Source of the DNA: Aeromonas lacus | GTDB taxonomy: Bacteria; Pseudomonadota; Gammaproteobacteria; Enterobacterales; Aeromonadaceae | Assembly (NCBI RefSeq): GCF_000764665.1 | Contig: NZ_JRGM01000021.1 | Span: 1-61,157 of the forward strand | DNA: 61,157 nucleotides | Direction: 5' to 3' | In this document: positions 48,801 to 57,564 of the stretch, piece by piece | Position numbering within the stretch: position 1 is the stretch's first letter | Layout: every line of letters begins with the position of its first letter | Notes under the pieces: generated by a model | The model's database searches: none | The model's input: the letters and a program-made list of their open reading frames with translations, nothing else | What the model was told of the DNA's origin: nothing | Program-made: the position numbers and the translations under genes

Positions 48801-49301
48801 GCGGTCGAGGCACTGAAAAATGGCAAGGAGCCCTCGCTGGAGCAACTGATGAGCCAGCACACCGAGGTGGAGCTGCGCCTGCCTGCCCTGTTGCCGGACG
48901 ACTACATCCCGGACGTCAACATGCGCCTCTCCATGTACAAGCGGATCGCCAGCGCTGCTGACGAGCAAGAGCTACGTGAGCTCAAAGTGGAGCTGATCGA
49001 CCGCTTCGGCCTCTTGCCGGAGGCGACCAAAACCCTGCTGGAGCTGGCGGCCTTCCGCCAGCGCGCTACCGCTCTTGGCATTCGCCGGGTAGAGATGAGC
49101 GAGCGCGGTGGCTATCTGGACTTCACCCAGGAGACCAAGGTCAATCCGACCTATCTGGTCAAGCTGCTCTCCGAGCAGCCGCGCATCTACAAGATGGACG
49201 GGCCGACCCGTCTACGCTTCCAGGTGCCGACCCAGGATCGTGCGATGCGCCTGAAATTGGTGGATGGTTTGCTGGCGGATCTGGCCAGTCACAGCCAGTA
49301 A
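45831..49301 (+). CDS. mfd: transcription-repair coupling factor Mfd
   Basis: 1156-aa SF2 translocase (E. coli 1148) that removes stalled RNA polymerase and recruits UvrA. The UvrB-like N-terminal region (DYLPAETLLLTVGDI), the polymerase-interacting domain (VVHLDHGVGRYLGLETID) and the RecG-like motor are all present: Walker A GDVGFGKTEVAMRAAF, DEEH in IVDEEHRFGVRQKE, and motif VI QLRGRVGRS. The UvrA-autoinhibition domain is at the C-terminus. ATG 45831 follows the plzB-like stop by 12 bp and has a weak GAACG site; ATG 45837 is an alternative. Confidence 0.97.
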   Translation: MPMTLPALPAKAGQKITLGQLVGSSLSLIAARLITQNKGPVLLLTADTPSALRLEQELQYLLADKGCSVLLFPDWETLPYDTFSPHQDIISQRLETLYKLPQMSSGVLIVPVSTLMLRCAPRAYLDKYSLMVKSGQRLNLQQLRGRLAEAGYVAVDQVLEHGEFAARGSLLDLFPMGSSSPYRIDFFDDEVDSIRPFDPETQRSSEPVKSVSLLPAREFPTDEGAIELFRGHYREQFEISRAEGSVYQEVSKGRWPAGIEYYLPLFFDQTACLFDYLPAETLLLTVGDIYPAAQRFWNDIEQRYEDRRWDNTRPLLPPAQLYLPVEQLFAALGHYGAVRLQEGPTAGDAGQHDMPASTLPDLQLDHSKEQPLLALNQFLQGFAGRTLFAVESEGRREVLGELLARIALQPKEFPSLDDFMASQDRHGLLVAPLERGFLWQEAGADASNQPLALITETELLGGKVRSKRAREKSKNLSSDAVIRNLGELTQGQPVVHLDHGVGRYLGLETIDAGGLPTEFLTLEYAGGDKLFVPVTSLHLISRYTGSDNPPSHKLGGEAWSKARRKAAEKVRDVAAELLDVYAHRAARAGFAFKHDREAYRQFAAGFPFEETEDQLNAINAVLGDMCQAKSMDRLVCGDVGFGKTEVAMRAAFVAVHGGKQVAVLVPTTLLAQQHYDNFRDRFANWPVRVEVLSRFRSAKEQNSVMQELAEGKVDIIIGTHKLLGSELTFKDLGLLIVDEEHRFGVRQKEKIKALRADVDILTLTATPIPRTLNMAMSGMRDLSIIATPPAKRLAIKTFVRQHEPAVVREAVLRELKRGGQVYYLHNDVESIEKCAADLAELVPEARIGIAHGQMRERDLERIMSDFYHQRFNLLVCTTIIETGIDVPSANTIIMDRADHLGLAQLHQLRGRVGRSHHQAYAYLLTPHPKLMTKDAAKRLEAIASLEDLGAGFALATHDLEIRGAGELLGDDQSGQIESVGFTLYMEMLEQAVEALKNGKEPSLEQLMSQHTEVELRLPALLPDDYIPDVNMRLSMYKRIASAADEQELRELKVELIDRFGLLPEATKTLLELAAFRQRATALGIRRVEMSERGGYLDFTQETKVNPTYLVKLLSEQPRIYKMDGPTRLRFQVPTQDRAMRLKLVDGLLADLASHSQ

Positions 49302-49320
49302 CGGCTGCAAATGCCAAAAC

Positions 49321-49352
49321 AAAACGGGAGCCGCAAGGGCTCCCGTTTTTTA
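49321..49352 (+). terminator. bidirectional terminator between mfd and fbp
   Basis: AACGGGAGCC-GCAAG-GGCTCCCGTT stem with a left A run and right TTTTAT, serving convergent mfd and fbp. Confidence 0.92.
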
Positions 49353-49375
49353 TTCACTCGCGATAAATCAAAGGA

Positions 49376-50410
49376 TTACCCCTGACTGGCTGGATCCTCG
49401 TGGGAGGAGAATTCGCGCATGAAGGCCTCTGCCCGCTCCACCATCTTGGTCGAACCGACAAAGTAGGGGGTGCGCTGGTGCAGCGCGGTGGGCTGGAGAT
49501 CCATGATCCGGTTGAAGCCGTCAGAGGCCTTGCCGCCCGCCTGTTCCACCAGAAACGCCATCGGGTTGCACTCATAGAGCAGGCGCAGCTTGCCGTTAGG
49601 CGAGTTGGTGCCGGACGGATAGATGTAGATGCCGCCCTTGAGCAGGTTGCGATGGAAATCGGAAACCAAGGATCCGATATAGCGGGAGGTGTAGGGTCTG
49701 TGAGTCGCTTCATCCCGCTCTTGGCAATATTTGAGGTACTTCTTCACCCCGTCCGGGAACTTGATGTAGTTGCCCTCGTTGATGGAGTAGATCTTGCCCT
49801 CTTCCGGAATACGAATGTTTTCGTGGGAGAGGCAGAAGCAGCCGATGGAGGGGTCATAGGTAAAACCGTTGACGCCAAAACCGGTGGTATAGACCAGCAT
49901 GGTAGAGGAGCCGTAAACCACGTAACCGGCCGCGACCTGACGATTGCCCGGCTGCAGGAAATCCTCGAGGGTGACGGGGGAACCCTGCGGGCTGACCCGG
50001 CGATAGATGGAGAAGATGGTCCCGACCGAGACGTTTACGTCGATATTGGAAGAGCCGTCGAGGGGATCTATCAGCACCACGTATTTGGAGTTTTTGGAAA
50101 GCGGCGAGTCAAAGGCGACGAAGTCTTCTTCCTCTTCCGAGGCCATACCACACACCTCACCGCGCGCCTCCAACGCCGCCTTGAAGCGCTCATTGGCGTA
50201 GACGTCCAGCTTCTGCTGCACCTCGCCTTGCACGTTTTCAGCCCCCATGGAGCCGATGATATCGGCCAGCCCGGCCTTGTTGATCTCCCGGTTCACCACC
50301 TTGGCGGCAAGGCGGATTGAGCTCAGCAGCGAGGTCAGTTCGCCGGTCGCGGTAGGGTAATCAGCCTGCTTTTTGACGATGAACTCGCCCATGGTGATCA
50401 TGTTTCGCAT
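49376..50410 (-). CDS. fbp: fructose-1,6-bisphosphatase, class 1
   Basis: Gluconeogenic phosphatase of 344 aa. [19 protein letters not shown] metal ligands, [20 protein letters not shown] (the active-site DPLDGS) and the substrate-binding NEGNYIKFP and [20 protein letters not shown] segments are all in place. The protein is similar to E. coli Fbp end to end. ATG 50410 with AAAGGA upstream gives the E. coli-like N-terminus; the frame open to 50467 runs into the promoter/leader and is rejected. A LacI-family-type operator and a terminator-like hairpin lie in the leader. Confidence 0.95.
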   Translation of the reverse strand: MRNMITMGEFIVKKQADYPTATGELTSLLSSIRLAAKVVNREINKAGLADIIGSMGAENVQGEVQQKLDVYANERFKAALEARGEVCGMASEEEEDFVAFDSPLSKNSKYVVLIDPLDGSSNIDVNVSVGTIFSIYRRVSPQGSPVTLEDFLQPGNRQVAAGYVVYGSSTMLVYTTGFGVNGFTYDPSIGCFCLSHENIRIPEEGKIYSINEGNYIKFPDGVKKYLKYCQERDEATHRPYTSRYIGSLVSDFHRNLLKGGIYIYPSGTNSPNGKLRLLYECNPMAFLVEQAGGKASDGFNRIMDLQPTALHQRTPYFVGSTKMVERAEAFMREFSSHEDPASQG

Positions 50411-50441
50411 TTTTGGTCCTTTAAGATCGTTTCCGTTGGCA

Positions 50442-50457
50442 TTGAAAACGTTTGCAA
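50442..50457 (-). promoter_or_regulatory. LacI-family (PurR-like) operator in the fbp leader
   Basis: On the minus strand, TTGCAAACGTTTTCAA has the 12-base core GCAAACGTTTTC of PurR boxes with the central CG of LacI-family operators. Cra, a known activator of E. coli fbp, binds similar sites, so the cognate regulator is uncertain. It is 32 bp before the fbp start codon. Confidence 0.5.
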
Positions 50458-50464
50458 GCATCGA

Positions 50465-50487
50465 CAAAAAAAGAGCCGATCCTCGGC
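50465..50487 (-). terminator. terminator-like hairpin upstream of fbp
   Basis: Minus-strand GCCGA-GGA-TCGGC followed by TCTTTTTTTG, 55 bp before fbp. The stem is only 5 bp but GC-rich and the T run is long. It could attenuate fbp or end a short RNA. No -10/-35 I trust is visible in the rest of the 381-bp divergent gap. Confidence 0.45.
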
Positions 50488-50791
50488 CGTGTTGTTTTGT
50501 AACTTAATGTAACGTCTGTTTTTTGTTTTTGCAGCGAATTAAGCGGGCTAATAAAACGACGATTTGAACCTGATTTGTACTCTTCCCGGTCATAAAAAGG
50601 GGGCCATACGGTAACTTTCAGACTCTTATTTTGCGCCAAAAAGCGGCGCCAAACAGCGACCTTGCTGACGTTTACCTCTCTTTCACCACTCATCTGGCCC
50701 ACTAGATACGAGTGACCTCTCCCCTATTGAGTTCCAAACGCCAATCACGCACACTCGTTTTCCGTTGGAAGCAAAAACATAAGGATTATCA

Positions 50792-52408
50792 ATGAACAAG
50801 ACTATCATTGCCGGCACGGTAGCCGGATTGCTCTCCCTGCCCGTCTGGGCTGCCGAAGTGCCGGCCGGCACCAGGCTGCTGCCCCCGGATCAACAAACCT
50901 TTGTCACCAATATCGGCACCGAACCCACCACCATAGATCCGCAACTGGTGGAAGAGAGCGCCGGCAGCGCCGTCGTCAACGATCTGTTCGAAGGTCTCTA
51001 TGTGCTGGATGCCAGCGGCAAGACCCAGCCAGCTGGCGCGCTCAGCTATGAACTCGACCCCACAGGCACCGTCTACACCTTCAAACTGAGGCCGGAGGCC
51101 AAGTGGTCGAACGGCGAGCCAGTGACCGCCGCCGACTATGTCTACGGCTGGCAGCGGGCGGCCAATCCCAAGACCGCCTCTAACTACGCCTGGTTTATCG
51201 AATTGATGGGTATCGCCAATGCCAGCGAGGTGATTCAGGGCAAGAAGAGCCCCGATGCACTGGGGGTCAAGGCGCTGGATGAACATACCCTGCAGGTGAC
51301 CCTGAAAAACCCGGTTCCCTTCTTCCTGAAGACGCTGGCGCACTACACCACCTTCCCCGCCCCCAAAGCCACCATCGAGAAATATGGCAAGGAGTGGGTC
51401 AAACCCGGCAATATCGTCTCCAACGGCGCCTTTGTGCTCAAGGAGTGGACCCCCAACGAGCGGCTGACCGCCGAGCGCAACCCGCACTACTGGGACAACC
51501 GGCACACCGTGCTGAACAAGGTGATCTATCTGGAGGTGGTGTCGGAGACCTCCGCCTACAACCGCTACCGCACCGGCGAGTTGCACTACACCACCTATCC
51601 GCTGGAACAGTACCAGCACATCAAGAGCCAGAGTCCGGAGGAGCTGGTCAGTGCCCCCATGCTGGCCACCTACTACTACGTCTTCAACATACATCGCAAA
51701 CCGTTCGACAACCCGAAGGTGCGCAAAGCGCTGTCGCTGGCCATCGATCGGGAGACCATCACCGACAAGATCCTGGGTCAGGGACAACTGCCCGCCTTCA
51801 GCCTGACGCCACCGAGTGTGGACGGCTTTGATCTGAAAAAACCGGCCAGCCAGCTGCAGACCAAAGAGGAGCGGATCAAGCAGGCCAAGGCGCTGCTCGC
51901 CGAAGCGGGTTATGGCCCCGGCAAGCCACTTGATGTGGATATCCTCTACAACACCAACGAGAGCCACAGGAAGATCGCCCTGGCCATCTCCTCCATGTGG
52001 AAACACAATCTGGGGGTCACCGCCAAGCTCAACAACATGGAGTGGAAGACCATGGTCTCCACCCTCAACGAGGGGGATTTCGGGGTAAGCCGCTACTCGT
52101 GGAATGGTGACTACAACGATGCCTCCACCTTCCTCGACATCCTGACCTCCAGCAGCAGCGCCAACAGCGGCCGCTGGTTCAACAAGGAGTACGACGCCCT
52201 GCTGGCCAAGGCTCACGATGCGCAGAATGCTGACGAACGCAACCGGCTCTATCAGCAGGCTGAAGCGCTGATCGATGCCGAGGCGCCCATTGCCCCCGTC
52301 TACTTCTACGTCAAGTCGCGCCTGCTCAAGCCTTTCGTCAAGGGTTACCCCTATCAGAACCCGCAAGACATCGTCTACAGCCGCGATCTCTATCTGGTTG
52401 CCCCGTAG
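50792..52408 (+). CDS. periplasmic oligopeptide-binding protein, OppA/MppA type
   Basis: 538-aa family 5 solute-binding protein. The signal peptide is at residues 1-20 (MNKTIIAGTVAGLLSLPVWA, AxA cleavage). The mature part opens TNIGTEPTTIDPQL, then carries the family block LRPEAKWSNGEPVTAADYVYGWQRAANP and the peptide-site segment SRYSWNGDYNDASTFLD. It binds oligopeptides for ABC import, or as an orphan may share another permease, as MppA does. No oppBCDF genes are adjacent. ATG 50792 has AAGGA upstream. Confidence 0.92.
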   Translation: MNKTIIAGTVAGLLSLPVWAAEVPAGTRLLPPDQQTFVTNIGTEPTTIDPQLVEESAGSAVVNDLFEGLYVLDASGKTQPAGALSYELDPTGTVYTFKLRPEAKWSNGEPVTAADYVYGWQRAANPKTASNYAWFIELMGIANASEVIQGKKSPDALGVKALDEHTLQVTLKNPVPFFLKTLAHYTTFPAPKATIEKYGKEWVKPGNIVSNGAFVLKEWTPNERLTAERNPHYWDNRHTVLNKVIYLEVVSETSAYNRYRTGELHYTTYPLEQYQHIKSQSPEELVSAPMLATYYYVFNIHRKPFDNPKVRKALSLAIDRETITDKILGQGQLPAFSLTPPSVDGFDLKKPASQLQTKEERIKQAKALLAEAGYGPGKPLDVDILYNTNESHRKIALAISSMWKHNLGVTAKLNNMEWKTMVSTLNEGDFGVSRYSWNGDYNDASTFLDILTSSSSANSGRWFNKEYDALLAKAHDAQNADERNRLYQQAEALIDAEAPIAPVYFYVKSRLLKPFVKGYPYQNPQDIVYSRDLYLVAP

Positions 52409-52447
52409 CGCTGACCAGTAGTGTTCTGACCATAAAGAGCCGCCATC

Positions 52448-52486
52448 AAAAAAGCGCCTGCATTGCTGCAGGCGCTTTCATTTTCG
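52448..52486 (+). terminator. bidirectional terminator after the oppA-type gene
   Basis: AAAGCGCCTGCA-TTGC-TGCAGGCGCTTT (52451-52478), then CATTTTC on the plus strand and TTTGATGG on the minus strand, serving the convergent EamA gene as well. Confidence 0.9.
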
Positions 52487-52504
52487 CTCTGGCGATAGGC
52501 GCGC

Positions 52505-53425
52505 TCACTCATCCTGACAGATGGCCATCTCCTGCCGGGCACTGCGTCTCAATACCACCGGCTGCACCAGCAGCTGGGCCAGCAGCACCCCGAGCAGGGT
52601 CAGGCCACCGCCGATGAGATGGTAGGCGGTCAGCCGCTCCCCGAGCAGTGAAATGGCAAGCCCTGCCGTCATCACCGGCAACAGGTTCATGAAGATGGCG
52701 GTGCGGTTGGCTCCGATCAGGGTGATCCCCTGCATCCAGAGCCAGGGGCAGAGCGCCGATGCGGGGATCCCCGCATAGAAGATGAGCCAGAGCGCGCGCG
52801 CCTCGGGCAGTTGACCATCCACCAGCAGATAGAAGGGGGTCAGCAGCACCACGCTGCAGAGCACCTGACTGTAGAGCAGCGACCAGTTGTCGAGCCCAAG
52901 GTCCCACTTCTTGAGCAGTACGCTGTAGAGCGCATAGGTGCCGGCCGAGAGCAGCATGTAGACCGAGCCAATCTGGATGCCATGGGTAAAGAGCCGAGTC
53001 GGATCCCCCTGCCCCAGCAAAATGGCCAGTCCCATGATGGAGAGCAGTGCCCCCAGGATGGCGCCCCAGGTGGGACGTTCACGCAGCAACCAGATGCTGA
53101 ATAACACGGTGAGCAGCGGCGTCAACCCCATCATCAGCCCCATCTCGGTGGCGCCCATGGCTTGCGCCGCGTAGTAGCCGAAGGTCTGGTTTAGCACCAT
53201 GCCAAGCAGCGCCAGTGAGGCGATCTGCCAGATACCGGCACGCAGACGGGCCCGCTCGCGCCATACCCGGCGAGCCAGAAAAGGGGTCAATACCAGCGCA
53301 GCCACCACCCAGCGGGACCAGGCGAACGCGGCGGGCGAGAGAACTCCCACCGCCAGTTTGCTGACGACGCCATTGCCAGCCCAGATGGCAATGCAGGAGA
53401 GAGGGAACAGAAAGGCAAGGGGCAT
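52505..53425 (-). CDS. EamA/DMT-family exporter
   Basis: Ten-helix drug/metabolite transporter of 306 aa with two EamA halves (first: AIWAGNGVVSKLAVGVLSPA; second begins SVYMLLSAGTYALYSVLLKK). These carriers usually export amino acids or metabolites; the substrate is unknown. Start ATG 53425 has GGAG 6 bp upstream. Upstream in-frame ATGs at 53440 and 53512 have weaker sites. Confidence 0.88.
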   Translation of the reverse strand: MPLAFLFPLSCIAIWAGNGVVSKLAVGVLSPAAFAWSRWVVAALVLTPFLARRVWRERARLRAGIWQIASLALLGMVLNQTFGYYAAQAMGATEMGLMMGLTPLLTVLFSIWLLRERPTWGAILGALLSIMGLAILLGQGDPTRLFTHGIQIGSVYMLLSAGTYALYSVLLKKWDLGLDNWSLLYSQVLCSVVLLTPFYLLVDGQLPEARALWLIFYAGIPASALCPWLWMQGITLIGANRTAIFMNLLPVMTAGLAISLLGERLTAYHLIGGGLTLLGVLLAQLLVQPVVLRRSARQEMAICQDE

Positions 53426-53529
53426 CAACGGCTCCGGCATCCCGAACGAGAATTGAGCGAGGCAGTATAGGGGGCAACGGGTGAGAAACAAAGCTGCCAT
53501 CAAGGCGGACACGAGAGAGAAAACCGGAT

Positions 53530-53565
53530 CGACAAAAACAAATATGCCCGCATAACGCGGGCATA
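53530..53565 (-). terminator. terminator of ytfK
   Basis: Minus-strand ATATGCCCGC-GTTAT-GCGGGCATAT stem (53541-53565) followed by TTGTTTTTG, 28 bp past the ytfK stop. Confidence 0.85.
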
Positions 53566-53593
53566 TCCGTGCAGAAACACTCTCAGAAGATTA

Positions 53594-53800
53594 TCACGCC
53601 GCATCCATGTGCAGTCTGGAGATCAGCTCATTGACCTCGGTGACTGTCTGACGGTGGGGAATGTCCGCCTGGCTCGGCATGAGCAACAAACCGGACTGAA
53701 AATCAAACCGCCCCCGACCATGGATATAGATCCGACCTTTGAAGAAGGTTTTGACGTGTTTTGCCACCATCAGTGGCAGATACTTCTTGAACACTCTCAT
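53594..53800 (-). CDS. ytfK: DUF1107 protein YtfK, SpoT-acting stringent-response factor
   Basis: 68-aa cytosolic protein, the same length as E. coli YtfK and aligned throughout (MRVFKKYLPLMVAKHVKTFF, then FKGRIYIHGRGRFDF, VTEVNELISRL). In E. coli it promotes (p)ppGpp accumulation by SpoT during phosphate and fatty-acid starvation. The start is ATG 53800 with GAGG upstream; an earlier ATG at 53809 is less likely. It ends at its own terminator. Confidence 0.92.
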   Translation of the reverse strand: MRVFKKYLPLMVAKHVKTFFKGRIYIHGRGRFDFQSGLLLMPSQADIPHRQTVTEVNELISRLHMDAA

Positions 53801-53933
53801 CGTTTGCAACCTCTTGCAGTTGTATCCGTATGACAGCAGCTTCTGCGAATTAATTCCGTAAAATAATCATAAAAATCCGGAAAACTCGCCCATCTCTTCC
53901 CAAAAAATTCAATCTATAACTTTTTATTAACTT

Positions 53934-54401
53934 TTAGCCTATTGTATGCGGCCCTTCGAGCCAGAGCAAGGAACCTTTGCCATTGTACCACTCGATGCAG
54001 GCAATGCCCGAGGTGGCAAACATGGGCGCTCCGGCGGCCGGACAGAGGCTCTGCACCAGATATCCCACCAGCGGCAGATGGCTGACCAGCATGATCTGCT
54101 GATGCTGTTCTGCCAGCGCGGTCAGGTAGCTGGAGACAAAGGCGGGATCACCATAAGGGGTAATATCACCGCTCTCCTCCACCACAACGGCGTCAGGTAA
54201 TTCCTTGCATATGGTCTGCCAGGTTTGGCGGGCGCGCAGATAGTTGCTGTGGATCACCCGATCGATACGACCGGTCAGCTGAGGCGCCAACCAGCGGGCC
54301 ATCAGAAGGGACTCTTCAATGCCCTGCTCGGTCAATGGACGCTGTTCATCAGTTTTCGCATTCATGCCAGCCTGGCCATGACGCATGATATAGATCTTCA
54401 T
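53934..54401 (-). CDS. sixA: phosphohistidine phosphatase SixA
   Basis: 155-aa histidine phosphatase-family protein. The nucleophile motif RHG is in IYIMRHGQAGMN at the N-terminus, and the second catalytic His is in LVSHLPLVGYL. SixA dephosphorylates phosphohistidines of phosphorelays such as ArcB and the nitrogen PTS. Start ATG 54401 follows GAGG at 8 bp; ATG 54416 is an alternative. Confidence 0.9.
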   Translation of the reverse strand: MKIYIMRHGQAGMNAKTDEQRPLTEQGIEESLLMARWLAPQLTGRIDRVIHSNYLRARQTWQTICKELPDAVVVEESGDITPYGDPAFVSSYLTALAEQHQQIMLVSHLPLVGYLVQSLCPAAGAPMFATSGIACIEWYNGKGSLLWLEGPHTIG

Positions 54402-54563
54402 TACAACCTCGCCCAACGGGCCTGTTTTGATAGCCGGGGGATCTTACCCCGCCACGGGTGTTGAAACAATTGCGCTACCTCTCAGAAAAGGGTTTGCCTC
54501 ACCGGATAGCGGGGTCGATAATCATGTTTAAATTCAAATAAATCCAACGTGAGTCGCCCACCA

Positions 54564-57350
54564 ATGAGCCCATATGCCAGTCCCAATGACCATCGGCAAT
54601 ACCACTATCTGGAGCTGGCAAACCGGCTCAGGGTCTTGTTGATTTGCGATCCCGATACCGACAAATCCGCCGCTTCTCTGGCGGTCAATACCGGCCATTT
54701 TGACGATCCGGCCGACCGACAGGGGATGGCTCACTTTCTCGAACACATGCTCTTTCTCGGTACCGCAACCTACCCCAAGCCGGGTGAATACCAGCAATTT
54801 ATGAGCCGTCATGGCGGCAGCAACAACGCCTGGACCGGCACCGAGTTCACCAACTTCTTTTTCGAGATCGACAACGGCTTCTTCGAGGCGGGTCTCGACC
54901 GGTTCGCCCAGTTTTTTATCTGCCCCACGTTCGATCCGGAGTGGGTCGACAAGGAGCGCAACGCAGTCGACTCCGAATACCGCCTCAAGTTGCAGGATGA
55001 TGTGCGCCGCAGCTATCAGGTCCACAAGGAGACGGTCAATCCCGCTCACCCCTTTGCCAAGTTTTCAGTCGGCAACCTCGATACCCTGGCCGATCTGCCG
55101 GGACGGGATCTGCGCTCCGACCTCATCAACTTCTACGAGAGCCACTACAGCGCGGATCGCATGGCGCTGGTGATGATGTCGCCCGCCGACATAGACACCC
55201 AACTGCAGTGGTGCTGTCGCTATTTCGCTCCCATTTTGAATCGCAATTTGGGAACGCCGACTCTCGATATGCCACTCTACCGGCTCGACGACCTCGGCAT
55301 CCGCATCCAGATCAAACCGGTGAAAGAGACCCGCAAACTGGCGCTCACCTTCCCGCTGCCCAATGTGGACGCCTTTTATGACAAAAAGCCCCTCACCTTC
55401 CTGAGCCACCTTATCGGCTACGAAGGGGATGGCAGCCTGCTCTCACTGCTTAAAGCGAAAGGCTGGGTCAACCAGCTCTCGGCAGGCGGCGGCATCAGTG
55501 GCGCCAACTTCAAGGATTTTGGCGTCAACTTCGGCCTCACCCCGCTCGGCCTTGAACATGTGGACGAGATCGTGGCCTTCCTGTTTGGCTACCTCAAGCT
55601 TATCGACCGTGCAGGGCTGGAGGCCTGGCGCTACGACGAGAAGCGCACCGTGCTCGAATCGGCGTTCCGTTTTCAGGAGCGCGGCCGCCCGCTCGATACG
55701 GTCTCGGGGCTGGTGCTCAACCTCTTTAGCTACCAGCCAGAGGATCTGCTGTACGGCGACTACATGATGCGGGAGTATGACGAGGCGCTGATCCGCCGCT
55801 TCCTCGCCAAGCTCACCCCGCACAACCTGCGCATGACCATCACGGCGCCGGAGGTAACCACCGACCGGCTGGCCCGCTGGTATCAGACCCCCTACAGCGT
55901 GGCGACCATCACCGAGGCGGAGAAGATCCGCTGGCAGCAGAGCGCACCGGACAAGGCGCTGGCACTGCCCAAGCCCAACCCCTTTATCAGCAGCCGGCTC
56001 GATCCGCGCACGCCGGAGATCGCGGCCGAGATGCCAGCCTGTCTTATCGATCGCCCCGGCTTTCGCCTCTGGCACCTCCACGAGCACCTCTTTAGCGTGC
56101 CCAAGGGCAATCTCTACATCTCCATCGACAGCGAGCACGCGGTCAAAAGCCCGCGCCACATCGCCATGGCGCGCCTTGCGGTGGAGCTCCTGGCCGACCA
56201 CCTCAACGCCCTCACCTATCCGGCGGAGCTGGCGGGGCTGGGCTACCAGATCTATGCCCATCAGGGGGGCTTTACCATCAACCTGAGCGGCTTTGCCGAC
56301 AAGCAGCCGCTCTTGCTCGACATGATCCTCGGCAACCGCACCCTGGGTTATCCCGATCCGGGCCGCTTTAGCGAAATCAAGGAGGCGCTCATTCGCAACT
56401 GGGACAACCAGTCCAAGGCGCGCCCCATCTCCCAGCTGTTCAACCAGCTCACCAGTTTGCTGCAACCCAATAACCCGCCGTTCGAGCAGTTGCTGCGCCA
56501 CCTGCGCACCGTCGAGCTCTCCGAGATGCCTGACTTCGTGGCGAGCCTCTTTGCCGAGGTGCATATCGAGACGCTGGTGCACGGCGACTGGACGGCGGCC
56601 GAGGCGCTGGAGCTGGCGGCACTGATGGAGCGTCACCTGAGCGACATCAATGGCACCAGCAGCAAGCCCAGTGGCGAGACCCGCCGCCCGCTTATCTCGA
56701 TTCAGGACAGGGGCACCCTGATCCGCGAACAAGGCTGCGAGCACGAAGATTCGGCGCTCTTGGTCTACTACCAGTCCCGCACCACCCGGGCGCGGGATCT
56801 CGCCTGCTTTACCCTGGCCAACCACATCATGTCCTCCACCTTCTTCCACGAACTGCGCACCCGCCAGCAGCTCGGTTATGTGGTGGGGGCAGGCAATTTG
56901 CCGCTCAATCGCCACCCGGGTCTGATTTTCTATATCCAGTCGCCGGTGGCGGGGCCCCAACATCTGCTCGATGCGGTGGAGGAGTTTATCGACCTCTTCC
57001 CGCTCGCCATGCTCGAATTTACCGAGCAGCAGTGGCAGGAGAGCAAGGCCGGGCTGCAGGCCCAGCTCAGCGAACGCGACGCCAATCTACGCAGCCGCGG
57101 CCAGCGACTGTGGGTCAGCATCGGCAACAAGGATCTGGGGTTCGATCAACGGGAACGGGTCTGCGAGGAGGTCGGCAAACTGACGCGCGCCGATCTGGTG
57201 CGCTTTATCACCCAGCTGCGTTCACGCACCTCCGATCGGCTGATCCTCTGCAGCTACGGGCAGGGCCACGAGCACGAGGAGCGGATCACCGGCCAGTTTA
57301 TCGACGACCCGCGGGCCTTCCGGCTCAATGCCGCCACCTTCGAGGCCTGA
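54564..57350 (+). CDS. large insulinase-type M16 metallopeptidase
   Basis: 928-aa M16A zinc peptidase of the pitrilysin/insulinase type. The inverted zinc motif HFLEH (in MAHFLEHMLFLGT), the third ligand in VDSEYRLKLQD, and the distal RQQLGYVVGAGN segment of the second half are present. Unlike E. coli Ptr I see no signal peptide, so it is probably cytosolic. Two starts compete: GTG 54549 (no ribosome site) and ATG 54564 (weak GTGAG), and I choose the ATG. The gap to sixA contains no other gene. Confidence 0.88.
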   Translation: MSPYASPNDHRQYHYLELANRLRVLLICDPDTDKSAASLAVNTGHFDDPADRQGMAHFLEHMLFLGTATYPKPGEYQQFMSRHGGSNNAWTGTEFTNFFFEIDNGFFEAGLDRFAQFFICPTFDPEWVDKERNAVDSEYRLKLQDDVRRSYQVHKETVNPAHPFAKFSVGNLDTLADLPGRDLRSDLINFYESHYSADRMALVMMSPADIDTQLQWCCRYFAPILNRNLGTPTLDMPLYRLDDLGIRIQIKPVKETRKLALTFPLPNVDAFYDKKPLTFLSHLIGYEGDGSLLSLLKAKGWVNQLSAGGGISGANFKDFGVNFGLTPLGLEHVDEIVAFLFGYLKLIDRAGLEAWRYDEKRTVLESAFRFQERGRPLDTVSGLVLNLFSYQPEDLLYGDYMMREYDEALIRRFLAKLTPHNLRMTITAPEVTTDRLARWYQTPYSVATITEAEKIRWQQSAPDKALALPKPNPFISSRLDPRTPEIAAEMPACLIDRPGFRLWHLHEHLFSVPKGNLYISIDSEHAVKSPRHIAMARLAVELLADHLNALTYPAELAGLGYQIYAHQGGFTINLSGFADKQPLLLDMILGNRTLGYPDPGRFSEIKEALIRNWDNQSKARPISQLFNQLTSLLQPNNPPFEQLLRHLRTVELSEMPDFVASLFAEVHIETLVHGDWTAAEALELAALMERHLSDINGTSSKPSGETRRPLISIQDRGTLIREQGCEHEDSALLVYYQSRTTRARDLACFTLANHIMSSTFFHELRTRQQLGYVVGAGNLPLNRHPGLIFYIQSPVAGPQHLLDAVEEFIDLFPLAMLEFTEQQWQESKAGLQAQLSERDANLRSRGQRLWVSIGNKDLGFDQRERVCEEVGKLTRADLVRFITQLRSRTSDRLILCSYGQGHEHEERITGQFIDDPRAFRLNAATFEA

Positions 57351-57399
57351 TCAGGCCTCGCATCCCCCCGTTTTTCCTGCCCACGGCAAATCGCAGCCA

Positions 57400-57558
57400 A
57401 TAAAAAGCCGACCCACGAGGGTCGGCTGGAAAAACCATAACAATTGCGACAAAGCCGCCAAAAGTGAACATGAGCGTGAAAATCAGACACTGAGTTGATG
57501 ACAGGCAAGCAGGAAACCCCTTGAACTCGCCGTACAATGCCAACAGTGATTGAGAAAC
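57400..57558 (-). ncRNA. candidate FNR-controlled small RNA
   Basis: A complete small transcription unit stands alone downstream of tpm. An FNR box is at 57593-57606 and a -10 TAAGAT at 57565-57570, giving a predicted start at G57558, 41.5 bp from the box centre. A terminator AGCCGACCC-TCGT-GGGTCGGCT (57406-57427) with a TTTTT run (57402-57406) ends the RNA near 57400, about 159 nt. No ORF inside has a ribosome site, and the longest frame reads through the terminator. The layout, and a 3' stem of the GCCGAC/GTCGGC type, recall E. coli FnrS, but the rest of the sequence is not clearly homologous. Existence and function are inferred. Confidence 0.6.
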
Positions 57559-57564
57559 AGCCAC

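Noticed and set aside
57254..57564. Small minus-strand frames in the tpm/M16 gap (84 and 79 codons)
   Set aside because: Both run through the strong terminator at 57406-57427 and into the M16 gene, without ribosome sites; the segment is better explained as a small RNA.
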